Shown here: positions 16,519 to 23,976 of the stretch, piece by piece
Layout: each line of letters begins with the position of its first letter
Numbering within the stretch: the stretch's first letter is position 1
NCBI RefSeq assembly: GCF_020024835.1
Contig: NZ_JAHHTD010000020.1
Coordinates: 1 to 25,364 of the forward strand
Reading direction: 5' to 3'
Origin: Campylobacter sp.
GTDB lineage: Bacteria; Campylobacterota; Campylobacteria; Campylobacterales; Campylobacteraceae
Length of the DNA stretch: 25,364 nt
Notes under the pieces: generated by a model
Seen by the model: the letters and a program-made list of their open reading frames with translations, nothing else
What the model was told of the DNA's origin: nothing
Databases searched by the model: none
Translations under genes and position numbers: made by a program

Positions 16519-16806
16519 ATGGATATTGGTTCAAGTTTAATTATCTCTTTAGTTCAAGTATTTTCACTCATTGTTGATATTTATGTTTGGATTATAATTA
16601 TCTCTGCTTTAATTTCGTGGGTTAATCCAGATCCTAATAATTTCATAGTGCAAATTTTATATCGCTTAAGTGAGCCAGCATATTCTTTTGTAAGAAGATT
16701 TATTCCTACTACAATAGGAAGTATAGATTTAGCTCCATTAATCATTATTTTATTACTTAAGTTTATACAGATATTTTTATCAAATTTAATTTTAGGAAGT
16801 TTATAA
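16519..16806 (+). CDS. yggT: YggT-family integral membrane protein
   Basis: Protein of 95 residues with two hydrophobic helices (about 6-32 and 68-91) joined by a conserved loop: ISWVNPDPNN, then LYRLSEPAYSFVRRFIP. This is the signature of the YggT/CCB3 family; the role in bacteria is unsettled, with links to osmotic stress, chromosome distribution and, for the plastid relative, haem attachment to cytochrome b6. AAGGAAG at the end of gltX serves as its ribosome site, 2 bp after the gltX stop. The slt start follows at once. The position between gltX and slt appears to be conserved in the genus (recalled). Confidence 0.9.
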   Translation: MDIGSSLIISLVQVFSLIVDIYVWIIIISALISWVNPDPNNFIVQILYRLSEPAYSFVRRFIPTTIGSIDLAPLIIILLLKFIQIFLSNLILGSL

Positions 16807-18444
16807 GTGTTTAAAAAAAGTTTAATAATATTTACTCTGAGTGTTGTTTTTGCAAATTGCACTCAGTATTCATATAAAGAATTAGAACAAAAGCCAAATT
16901 CATTAGCAAAAGATTATTATTTATATCGTTTATTAGAATCTAATAAGATTAAAAAAAATGATCTTGAGAGTTTAAAAAATCATATTTATCGTTATGCAGG
17001 TCGTATAAAAACTGCAATGGAAGCTATAATTCCACCATTAGGATACAATAAAGAATACGAGCTTTGCTATAAGTTTAATACGCAAAATATATTAGATGCA
17101 AATTTAACATGTCAATTGGTGAGATTAAATAGTTTAACTTTTATACAAGATTTAAATTCTACTACCAAAGAATTGATAAAAAAAAATATTCCATCTGAAA
17201 ATGTAAAATTATTAAGATTATTAGATGCATTTGATTCTACAGATCCCTTAAATTATGCAATTTCAAATTATGATAGTTCAAATTTTTATAGAATTTATGA
17301 ATTTGATAAAAATCAAAAAGATTTTTATCTTGAAAAAGAATTTGCAAATGAATTAGCCTTAGAAAAAGAATTTACAAATTTTGTAAAAGAAATTATTATT
17401 AAGAAAAAAAATCCTTTAATACGAAAATCTTTGATTAATATTGATGCAAATTTAACATATCAAGATAATGCATTTTATCTTGGAATAAATGCTATTTTAG
17501 AAGGTGATGATAAAAAAGCATTAGAATTTTTTAAGGTTGCAAAGAATACATTTGAAAGTAAAAATTTAATTGATAATGCAACTTTTTGGCTTTATCAATT
17601 GAGTAAAGATGAGCAATATCTTGAAGAATTATCTAAAAGTAATTCTTTAAATATTTATAGTCTTTATGCAAAAGAATTAAAGCAACAACCTATACATAAA
17701 ATTGAAATTCTTAATCCTAAAAAAGAAAAAAATAATTTTAATATGAAAGATCCTTTCGCATGGCAAGAACTTTCTAAAAAAATTAATAATATGCCAATAA
17801 AAGATTTAGCAAAAATGGCAAAAGAATTTTATACTAAAGAGAATATAGCAATTTATGCTTATATACAAGAAAGAGTAGATGGCTTTAGTAAAAATTATTT
17901 TATAATGCCATATTTTAATTTTTTAAAAGATTATGATGTTAAAAGACAAGCTATGATATTGGCACTTGCTAGACAAGAAAGTCGTTTTATACCAACAGCA
18001 ATTTCTACATCTTATGCTTTAGGATTGATGCAATTTATACCATTTTTAGCAAATCATATTGGAAATAAAGAACTTCAAATTGAAAATTTTGATCAAGATA
18101 TGTTGTTTGATCCAAAAATAGCATATCAGTTTGCAAATCATCATTTAGATTATCTTGAATCAAAATTAAATTCTCCAGTTTTTGTTGCTTATGCTTATAA
18201 TGGAGGTATAGGTTTTACAACTAGGATGTTAAAAAGAGATGATATGTTTAAAAATGGAAAATATGAACCATTTTTATCTATGGAGCTAGTGCCGTATGCT
18301 GAAAGCAGGAATTATGCAAAAAAAGTTTTAGCCAATTATGTTATTTATCTACATCTTCTGAACGATAATACACCGATTTCGAAGTTTTTTGAAAATTTGA
18401 TTCAAAACACTGATTTTCAAAACAAGAATTTAGCTGTAAAATAG
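16807..18444 (+). CDS. slt: Soluble lytic murein transglycosylase
   Basis: Periplasmic enzyme that cleaves peptidoglycan glycan strands with formation of 1,6-anhydro-MurNAc. The start is GTG placed directly after the yggT stop (TAAGTG), with AGGAAG 7 nt upstream. A signal peptide is present (Lys-Lys-Ser, hydrophobic, ANC at about 16-18). The long helical middle (to about residue 360) fits the superhelical U-shaped domain of Slt70. The catalytic SLT domain shows ALARQESRF with catalytic Glu391, GLMQFIPF and AYNGG, all family marks. At 545 residues it is shorter than E. coli Slt70 (about 645). ANC followed by Thr is a weak match to a lipobox, so lipid attachment at Cys18 is possible. Its last 104 bp overlap the convergent lipoprotein gene. 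Confidence 0.94.
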   Translation: MFKKSLIIFTLSVVFANCTQYSYKELEQKPNSLAKDYYLYRLLESNKIKKNDLESLKNHIYRYAGRIKTAMEAIIPPLGYNKEYELCYKFNTQNILDANLTCQLVRLNSLTFIQDLNSTTKELIKKNIPSENVKLLRLLDAFDSTDPLNYAISNYDSSNFYRIYEFDKNQKDFYLEKEFANELALEKEFTNFVKEIIIKKKNPLIRKSLINIDANLTYQDNAFYLGINAILEGDDKKALEFFKVAKNTFESKNLIDNATFWLYQLSKDEQYLEELSKSNSLNIYSLYAKELKQQPIHKIEILNPKKEKNNFNMKDPFAWQELSKKINNMPIKDLAKMAKEFYTKENIAIYAYIQERVDGFSKNYFIMPYFNFLKDYDVKRQAMILALARQESRFIPTAISTSYALGLMQFIPFLANHIGNKELQIENFDQDMLFDPKIAYQFANHHLDYLESKLNSPVFVAYAYNGGIGFTTRMLKRDDMFKNGKYEPFLSMELVPYAESRNYAKKVLANYVIYLHLLNDNTPISKFFENLIQNTDFQNKNLAVK

Positions 18445-18826
18445 CTTTATTTACTGATTCATTGAGAGTGATTTTGTAATAATTTGCATAATCGCTTTTG
18501 ATGATGTATTTAAATAATTCGTCTTTTTCATCTAAAATTTCAAGTTGTGTTTTTTTACCATCAATTAATATAGAAATATCTTTAAAATTTAAATTTATAC
18601 CAGGTAGTAAGCTTAGAACAAAAATTTCTTTCTTGGTTTTTTGATCTAAAACAGGGTTTAAATAGCTAATTACTGCTACAACTCTTGAATTTTTATAATT
18701 AAAATTTATTTTTTGTGCATACATTAAAGTTTGACTTTTTAAATTTATTAAGCTTTGTTTTTGAGTTTTATTACTACAAGAGACAAAAATAAATATTGAC
18801 AAAAACATAAATAATATTTTTTTCAT
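18341..18826 (-). CDS. Small lipoprotein of unknown function
   Basis: Protein of 161 residues with a lipoprotein signal: Lys-Lys, a hydrophobic core, then FVSC with the modified Cys at 17. The mature part (repeated beta-type segments such as INFNYKNSRVVAVISYLNPVL and YANYYKITLNESVNKAILQL) is not one I recognise. Two Cys near the C-terminus (NSCFENQCFE, about 136-141) could form a disulfide. AAGGA (18831-18835) precedes the ATG at 5 nt and TATAAT lies upstream at 18854-18849. The last 34 codons lie antisense to the end of slt. It is probably the homologue of the lipoprotein gene found between slt and mobB in C. jejuni (recalled). A role in the outer membrane is inferred only from the lipobox. 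Confidence 0.85.
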   Translation of the reverse strand: MKKILFMFLSIFIFVSCSNKTQKQSLINLKSQTLMYAQKINFNYKNSRVVAVISYLNPVLDQKTKKEIFVLSLLPGINLNFKDISILIDGKKTQLEILDEKDELFKYIIKSDYANYYKITLNESVNKAILQLNSCFENQCFESNFQKTSKSVYYRSEDVDK

Positions 18827-18848
18827 TTTTATCCTTAATTTTTTTATA

Positions 18849-18854
18849 ATTATA
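18849..18854 (-). promoter_or_regulatory. -10 box of the lipoprotein gene
   Basis: TATAAT on the - strand, predicting a start near 18842 and a leader of about 16 nt to the ATG at 18826. It forms a divergent pair with the mobB box 22 bp away. Confidence 0.55.
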
Positions 18855-18875
18855 AGCTTTTAACTTTTAAAAAGA

Positions 18876-18881
18876 TATAAT
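18876..18881 (+). promoter_or_regulatory. -10 box of the mobB-fbp-metG operon
   Basis: GATATAAT contains a perfect TATAAT at 18876-18881. It predicts transcription from about 18888 and a short leader of about 19 nt that contains the AAAGG site at 18896-18900. Confidence 0.6.
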
Positions 18882-18906
18882 TGTTATTATTTTCTAAAGG
18901 AAAATT

Positions 18907-19386
18907 ATGAAAAGATTAGCTATGGCATTTAGTGGTCCTTCAAATTCGGGTAAAACTACGCTTATTACAAAAGTTGCTAATTATTTTATAGATCAAAAAT
19001 TTAAAGTGTGTATTATAAAACACGATCCAGGAGATAAAGCTTGTTTTGATAATGCAAAAAAAGATAGCTTTAAATTTTTTCAAAGTGGGGCAGATGTGAT
19101 GGTTTTAAGCCCAACTAGAACAACATTATTTAAACACACTTGCAGTGATTTAGATGAAGCTATTAAAATGCTTGAAGATTTTGATTTTTTATTTATAGAA
19201 GGGTTAAAAACTTTACCTATGCCAAGAATTAGTGTTTTTTGTAAGGATATAGATGAAGAATATTTTGACTATTCTAATGCAATTGCAAGTTATAAAAAAA
19301 TTTGTCATAAAAATACCACTTGGCTTAATTTAGACGATTTAGAAGGTATTTGTGATTTTATATTAAAAAATTCTAAGAAAGTTTGA
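18907..19386 (+). CDS. mobB: Molybdopterin-guanine dinucleotide biosynthesis protein B
   Basis: GTP-binding accessory protein for making the guanine dinucleotide form of the molybdenum cofactor, used by enzymes such as formate dehydrogenase and nitrate reductase. The P-loop GPSNSGKTT sits at residues 10-18, followed by CIIKHDPGDKACFD, which fits the MobB substrate loop, and a Walker B-like FLFIEGLKTLPMPRISVF. At 159 residues it has the usual MobB size. It is first in an operon with fbp (9 bp gap), without functional relation to its neighbours. mog at the left edge belongs to the same pathway. Confidence 0.92.
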   Translation: MKRLAMAFSGPSNSGKTTLITKVANYFIDQKFKVCIIKHDPGDKACFDNAKKDSFKFFQSGADVMVLSPTRTTLFKHTCSDLDEAIKMLEDFDFLFIEGLKTLPMPRISVFCKDIDEEYFDYSNAIASYKKICHKNTTWLNLDDLEGICDFILKNSKKV

Positions 19387-19395
19387 GGAAAAATA

Positions 19396-20244
19396 ATGCA
19401 AGATATTATTCAAAATATACAAAAAGCTGTAATAGAAATTTCACAAGAATTAAGGTATTTAAAAGATTTTGATTATACTACTTCACAAAATGCAACAGGT
19501 GATACACAACTTAAACTTGATGTAAAAAGCGATGAAATAATTACAAAATTTTTAAAACAAGCAAAAGGTGTAAAAAGCCTAATTAGTGAAGAAAAACAAG
19601 AACAAGTCATACTTAGTGAAAATGAAAAATATGTAATTGCATATGATCCTTTAGATGGTTCTTCTTTAGTTGATGTAAATTTTTCGATAGGTTCTATTTT
19701 TGCTATTTATGAAAATGAAGCTCAAGCAAAGCAACTAAGAGCATCAATTTATGCTGTTTATGGAGTTCGCTTAGAGCTTGTTGTGTGTATAGAAGTGCCA
19801 AAACTATATAGACTTAATCAAAACAATGAATTTGTTTTTGTAAAAGATTTGATTTTAAATGAAAAAGGAAAAATTAATGCTAGTGGTGGGACGCAAAAAA
19901 ATTGGTCTAATATCCATAAAAACTTTATAAAATCATTGTTTGATGAGGGATATCGCTTGAGGTATTCTGGTGCTATGGTGAGTGATTTACATCAAATTTT
20001 ATTAAAAGGTGGAGGGTTGTTTTCTTATCCTTCTACGAGTGATGCACCTAATGGTAAATTAAGAGCTTATTTTGAAGTTTTCCCTTTTGCGTTTATTTTT
20101 GAAAAAGCAAATGGCCTTTCTAGTGATGGAATGAATAATTCTTTATTGGATTTAAAATTTGAAAAAATACACGCTAGTACCCCGTGTTTTCTAGGTTCAA
20201 AATATGAAATTGAAAAGTTAAAACAAGCATATAAGGGTTTTTAA
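19396..20244 (+). CDS. fbp: Fructose-1,6-bisphosphatase class I
   Basis: Gluconeogenic enzyme that removes the 1-phosphate of fructose-1,6-bisphosphate. Metal-binding motifs are LISEEK (Glu65, Glu66) and DPLDGSS at 84-90 (Asp84, Asp87), followed by VDVNFSIGSIFAIY, diagnostic of class I. Substrate-binding regions RYSGAMVSDLHQILLKGG and KLRAYFEVFPFAFIFEKANG are intact. At 282 residues it is shorter than the 332 of E. coli, as seen in epsilonproteobacteria. The ATG is 9 bp after mobB, with TGAGGA overlapping the mobB stop. Campylobacter lacks a standard glycolysis, so this enzyme supports sugar synthesis for surface polysaccharides (established knowledge of the genus). Confidence 0.96.
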   Translation: MQDIIQNIQKAVIEISQELRYLKDFDYTTSQNATGDTQLKLDVKSDEIITKFLKQAKGVKSLISEEKQEQVILSENEKYVIAYDPLDGSSLVDVNFSIGSIFAIYENEAQAKQLRASIYAVYGVRLELVVCIEVPKLYRLNQNNEFVFVKDLILNEKGKINASGGTQKNWSNIHKNFIKSLFDEGYRLRYSGAMVSDLHQILLKGGGLFSYPSTSDAPNGKLRAYFEVFPFAFIFEKANGLSSDGMNNSLLDLKFEKIHASTPCFLGSKYEIEKLKQAYKGF

Positions 20245-20438
20245 TGTCTAAAGTAAAAGATGAATTTGAACAAGCATTAGAGCTTAAAAAAAAAGAGTTA
20301 TGTTCTTGTCAAATTCATAAAAATTTAAAATCTTGCTTATCTTGTTCCATTGTTTTTGAATGTGCTTTAAGAAAAGAATATGTTGAAGCAGTTTATAAAA
20401 GTATGTCTAAAGGTAAGGAAGGTGGTTTTGAATTTTAA
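20244..20438 (+). CDS. Small Cys-rich protein of unknown function
   Basis: A 64-residue protein with five cysteines in a tight block: Cys20-x-Cys22, Cys31-x2-Cys34 and Cys40, within CSCQIHKNLKSCLSCSI. This spacing suggests a zinc or iron-sulfur knuckle, though no known family comes to mind. The N-terminal 18 residues form a charged helix. The ATG overlaps the fbp stop (TAATG), indicating coupled translation, and metG follows 14 bp later. An open frame of this size held in a compact operon, with overlap start, argues that it is real; I recall a short hypothetical gene at the same place in C. jejuni. No signal peptide, so cytosolic. Function not known. Confidence 0.8.
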   Translation: MSKVKDEFEQALELKKKELCSCQIHKNLKSCLSCSIVFECALRKEYVEAVYKSMSKGKEGGFEF

Positions 20439-20452
20439 TAAGAGAGGTTTAA

Positions 20453-22336
20453 ATGCGTTATATTACTACTCCTATATATTATGTAAATGATGTTGCACAT
20501 ATAGGTCATGCTTATACTACTATTATAGCTGATGTTTTTGCGAGATTTTATCGTTTAAAAGGTCATAAAACTTATTTTTTGACAGGTACTGATGAGCATG
20601 GGCAGAAAATCGAACAATCAGCTCAATTAAAAAAAATTATGCCTAAAGAATATGTAGATGAAATAAGTGCTAATTTTAAAGACCTTTGGGATGAATTTGA
20701 AATTTCTTATGACCAATTTATAAGAACTACAAGTGAAAATCATAAATTAAGTGTTCAAAAAGCTTTCCAAAAAATGTTTGATAAAGGTGATATTTACAAA
20801 GGAAATTATGAAGGTTTTTATTGTGTATCCTGTGAGAGTTATTTTACTCAAACTCAACTTATAAATGGGTGCAATTGTCCTGATTGTGGTAAAAAAACAG
20901 AGCTTTTAAAAGAAGAAAGCTATTTTTTTAAATTATCAAAGTATCAAGATAAAATTTTGCAGTGGTATAAAGAACAAGATCCAATCATACCAAAAAACAA
21001 AGCTAATGAATTGATTAATTTTGTTGAAAGTGGATTAAAAGACCTTTCAATTACTCGAACTAGTTTTGAATGGGGTATAAAACTACCAAAAGAATTAAAC
21101 GACAATAAACACGTCATTTATGTGTGGCTTGATGCTCTTATGAATTATATTAGTGCTTTAGGTTATGGTATTGATGAAGAAAAAATGTATTTTTGGCCAG
21201 CTCATATACATTTTGTAGGTAAAGATATTTTACGTTTTCATGCAGTATATTGGCCTGCTTTTTTGATGAGTTTAGATCTTCCGCTACCAAGGTTTATAGC
21301 AGCACATGGTTGGTGGACAAAAGATGGGGAAAAAATGAGTAAATCAAAAGGAAATGTTATATCTCCAAAAGAAGTAGCAAATACCTTTGGTTTAGAAAGT
21401 TTTAGATATTTTTTGTTAAGAGAAATTCCTTTTGGTAATGATGGTGATTTTAGTGAAAAAGCTTTAATTGCAAGAATCAATGCAGAATTAAGCAATGAAT
21501 TAGGAAATTTATTAAATAGAATTATTGGAATGAGTGCAAAATACTCTAATAATATAATTAAATCAGAAAATGTAATGGAATTTTTTACCGAAGAATTAAA
21601 AGAGTGCAGGGCGTATATAGAAAATGCTATAAATACTTTAGAAAATATACAACCTAATCGATTTTTAGAAGAACTTTTTAAAGCTTTATCTTTAGCAAAT
21701 TTGAGTATTAGTAAGTATGAGCCTTGGAATTTAATTAAAAATCAAGAGATTAAAAAGGCAAATGCGTTGGTTGCATTATGTGCAAATATTTTATCTAAAG
21801 TTGCAATTTTGCTTTCTGTGGTTATGCCAAAAACTTCAAACAAGATAGCCAAAGCTATGAATTTTGAAATTTCTACTTCAAGTTATCAAGAATTAATTAA
21901 ACAAAATAAAATTATAGACTTTCATACAAAAACTTGTGAAGTTTTATTTCCTAAAATTGAATTTAAACAAGAGTTAGATAAAAACGAGAATGATAAAGTA
22001 TCAGATTTAACTCAAATTAAAATTGATGATTTTAAAAAAATTGAGATTAAAGTTGCCTTAGTTAAAATGTGTGAAAGGATAGAAGGTAGCGATAAACTTT
22101 TAAAATTTCAAGTTGAACTTGAAAATGGTGAGTTAAGACAAATTCTTTCTGGTATTGCTAAATTTTATAATGCAGAAGAATTAATTGGTAAGCAAGTTTG
22201 TGTAATTACTAATCTTAAAAAAGCTAAGATTTTTGGATATGAGAGTCAAGGTATGATTTTAAGCGCACAAAAGGGCGATAAACTTGTTTTAATTACACCG
22301 CAAAATTTTATTGAAAATGGTGCATTAATAGGCTAA
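20453..22336 (+). CDS. metG: Methionyl-tRNA synthetase
   Basis: Charges tRNA-Met and initiator tRNA with methionine. The HIGH box is HIGH at 16-19 after TTPIYYVNDVA, and the second motif KMSKS is at 294-298. A zinc knuckle in the connective-peptide region reads CVSC (Cys124, Cys127) with CNCPDC (Cys140, Cys142, Cys145), i.e. a single-zinc type. Residues from about 525 form a C-terminal EMAP-II-like tRNA-binding domain (IKIDDFKKIEIKVALVKMCE, later IGKQVCVITNLKKAKIFGYE), which also provides dimerisation. Length of 627 residues is normal for the family with this extra domain. RBS is AGAGG, 14 bp after the Cys-rich gene. Confidence 0.97.
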   Translation: MRYITTPIYYVNDVAHIGHAYTTIIADVFARFYRLKGHKTYFLTGTDEHGQKIEQSAQLKKIMPKEYVDEISANFKDLWDEFEISYDQFIRTTSENHKLSVQKAFQKMFDKGDIYKGNYEGFYCVSCESYFTQTQLINGCNCPDCGKKTELLKEESYFFKLSKYQDKILQWYKEQDPIIPKNKANELINFVESGLKDLSITRTSFEWGIKLPKELNDNKHVIYVWLDALMNYISALGYGIDEEKMYFWPAHIHFVGKDILRFHAVYWPAFLMSLDLPLPRFIAAHGWWTKDGEKMSKSKGNVISPKEVANTFGLESFRYFLLREIPFGNDGDFSEKALIARINAELSNELGNLLNRIIGMSAKYSNNIIKSENVMEFFTEELKECRAYIENAINTLENIQPNRFLEELFKALSLANLSISKYEPWNLIKNQEIKKANALVALCANILSKVAILLSVVMPKTSNKIAKAMNFEISTSSYQELIKQNKIIDFHTKTCEVLFPKIEFKQELDKNENDKVSDLTQIKIDDFKKIEIKVALVKMCERIEGSDKLLKFQVELENGELRQILSGIAKFYNAEELIGKQVCVITNLKKAKIFGYESQGMILSAQKGDKLVLITPQNFIENGALIG

Positions 22337-22337
22337 T

Positions 22338-23279
22338 ATGAATATTTCTAATTTTTGTGAATTAATTAATGCAGAAATTATAAATTATGGTGCCACTTCT
22401 AGTGTATATGATTTTTGTATTGATATAAAAAAAGTTAAACAAGCAAGTGTTTTTTTTGCTAAAAATCAAGAACAGATAGATTATGCTATAAAAGCAGGGG
22501 CTTATGTTATAGTTTTTGAGGAATATTTAGAGATTAAAGATAAAGAGATTTTTTATCTTAAAGTTTCTAGTTTAAAAGAGACTATTTTAAGATTTTTTAG
22601 ATTTTTAGCTCAAGAAAAATCGTATAAATTTTTGCATTGTTCTAGTATAGAAATCCAATTTGCTAAGGCTTTTGGCTTTAAAATTTTGTATGGAGATATT
22701 TTTTTAGATTTTGATAATTTAAAAAATTCTAAAAATGATACTTTATTTTGTTCATACAGCAAAGAATATGTTTTAAAATTAACTTCAAATTATCTTTCTT
22801 TGCAGCAGCATTCTTATGAATTGCTTGGTAAAAGATCGTTATTTTATACAAGTTTGCTTTGTAAAAATTTATATTTTAAGGATTTAAAATTTGCATTCTT
22901 TTATGCAAGCATTTTTGCTAATTTTATTTATTTTATAGAAGAATACAAACTTCCATTTTCCTTTAATGATAAAAAATTAGAATTACTTAAAATATATTTT
23001 TTAGATAATAAAAATGAAATTTGTCATTTTGGAGCAAGTTCTAGGGTTATATTTTTAGTAGAAGATGAGAAGCATTTTGAATTTATCACGCAGCAAGTTA
23101 AAAATTTAAAAGATTTTAAAATAGCTTTGAAAAATTCTTTATTTTGTGATTTTTCATATACTAATTTAGAAAATTTGAAGACTTTTTTTGATTTTAAGTA
23201 TTGTTTTATTTGTGATAACAACGAAGATTTTTTAAATGTTTTTTCATCAAAATCTCAAAATCTCTCTTTATTTGATTAA
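22338..23279 (+). CDS. Degenerate Mur-ligase-like protein (MurF N-domain-like)
   Basis: Protein of 313 residues of uncertain role. Residues about 1-90 resemble the substrate-binding N-domain of MurE/MurF: SSVYDFCIDIKKVKQASVFF corresponds to the usual D-S-R-x-V-x-x-G-x-L-F-F segment, then IDYAIKAGAYVIVFEE and a LKETILRFFRFLAQ helix like that before the ATPase domain. Where MurF would have a GxxGKT P-loop, this protein reads FLHCSSIEIQFAK (98-110), so ATP binding is not expected. The rest (Phe- and Lys-rich, no motif) is unassigned. Start is ATG 1 bp after metG, weak ribosome site, probably coupled. A T8 tract lies at 22450-22457. Last gene of the operon before a strong hairpin. The homology is by eye and is the least sure part. 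Confidence 0.6.
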   Translation: MNISNFCELINAEIINYGATSSVYDFCIDIKKVKQASVFFAKNQEQIDYAIKAGAYVIVFEEYLEIKDKEIFYLKVSSLKETILRFFRFLAQEKSYKFLHCSSIEIQFAKAFGFKILYGDIFLDFDNLKNSKNDTLFCSYSKEYVLKLTSNYLSLQQHSYELLGKRSLFYTSLLCKNLYFKDLKFAFFYASIFANFIYFIEEYKLPFSFNDKKLELLKIYFLDNKNEICHFGASSRVIFLVEDEKHFEFITQQVKNLKDFKIALKNSLFCDFSYTNLENLKTFFDFKYCFICDNNEDFLNVFSSKSQNLSLFD

Positions 23280-23310
23280 AATAAAAATGATTTTAAATTC
23301 TAAAGATAAA

Positions 23311-23334
23311 TTTACAAGCTTTTAAGCTTGTAAA
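23311..23334. terminator. Bidirectional terminator between the Mur-like gene and yceI
   Basis: TTTACAAGCTT (23311-23321) and AAGCTTGTAAA (23324-23334) form an 11-bp perfect inverted repeat around TT; with a realistic loop the stem has about 10 bp. It lies between two convergent genes, 32 bp after one stop and 6 bp before the other. T-rich flanks are modest on both sides. Confidence 0.72.
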
Positions 23335-23340
23335 AGTTAG

Positions 23341-23913
23341 TTATTTTTCATTCATTTCAACTTCTATATTAATTTGAATTTCATCAGAAAGTGATGTAGT
23401 AGATGTATTTGGTGCAAATTTAAAGTCACTTCTTTTTATCTTTCCTTGTAAGTTAAATCCAGCTTTTTCTTTTCCTTTGTCTGTTTTGATAACTCCACCA
23501 ATTTCTGTATCTAAAATAATTTCTTTTGAAACCCCTGCGATATTTAATTTTCCATACATTTTACCTTTTTCATTAGATATTTTTTCATATTTACTCATAA
23601 TAAAAGTCATTTCTGGATATACTTTTGCATTAAAAAAGTCATTTTGTAATAAATGCGCATCTCTTGTTTTATTTTCTGTATTTATCGAAGCAATATTTAT
23701 TTTTGCGTCCAATTTATTAAATTTCATTTCTTTATCGTCAAAATTAATTTCAGCATTGTAAGTTTTAAAATTTCCATTTACATTGCTAATTTGTAAATGT
23801 TTAATTTTAAATCCAATATTAGAATGAGCTTGATCTATAACAAATTCTTTTGCTAAAGATACACTGCTTAAAATGCTTGCAAGAGCTAATGAGCTAAGTA
23901 GTATTTTTTTCAT
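23341..23913 (-). CDS. YceI-family periplasmic lipid-binding-type protein
   Basis: Secreted protein of the YceI/lipocalin-like family, which in known cases binds polyisoprenoids. It has a signal peptide with cleavage near residue 21 (SLAKEF). The mature protein is 190 minus about 21 residues and shows family marks: FVIDQAHSNIGFKIKHL, a DAKINIASINTENKTRDAHL segment with LLQNDFFNAKVYPEMTF, and GKLNIAGVSKEIIL. A TATAAT (23948-23943) lies about 30 bp upstream of the ATG, and AAGGA 8 bp upstream. A 35-bp near-palindrome covers that promoter and suggests repressor control (separate entry). It lies 63 bp downstream of queC, in the same direction, with its own promoter. Function in Campylobacter is not known. 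Confidence 0.92.
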   Translation of the reverse strand: MKKILLSSLALASILSSVSLAKEFVIDQAHSNIGFKIKHLQISNVNGNFKTYNAEINFDDKEMKFNKLDAKINIASINTENKTRDAHLLQNDFFNAKVYPEMTFIMSKYEKISNEKGKMYGKLNIAGVSKEIILDTEIGGVIKTDKGKEKAGFNLQGKIKRSDFKFAPNTSTTSLSDEIQINIEVEMNEK

Positions 23914-23930
23914 TGTGTTTCCTTGATAAT

Positions 23931-23965
23931 TTATTTACTTTAATTATATAAATTAAGGTAAATAA
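23931..23965. promoter_or_regulatory. Near-perfect palindrome over the yceI promoter
   Basis: Arms TTATTTACTTTAATT (23931-23945) and AATTAAGGTAAATAA (23951-23965) pair at 14 of 15 positions around a 5-nt centre. The yceI -10 TATAAT (23948-23943) sits in the dyad and its first transcribed base would be near 23936, inside the left arm. No T-run follows on the - strand, so a terminator of queC is less likely than an operator for a dimeric repressor. The regulator is unknown; it is not encoded next to the site. Confidence 0.6.
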
Positions 23966-23976
23966 AGAATAATTTT

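Noticed and set aside
16581..16862. 93-codon - strand frame over yggT and the slt start
   Set aside because: Antisense to YggT, which has conserved motifs and an operon position; no ribosome site.
23477..23761. 94-codon + strand frame inside yceI
   Set aside because: Hydrophobic product arises as the complement of beta-strands in YceI; no promoter or ribosome site.
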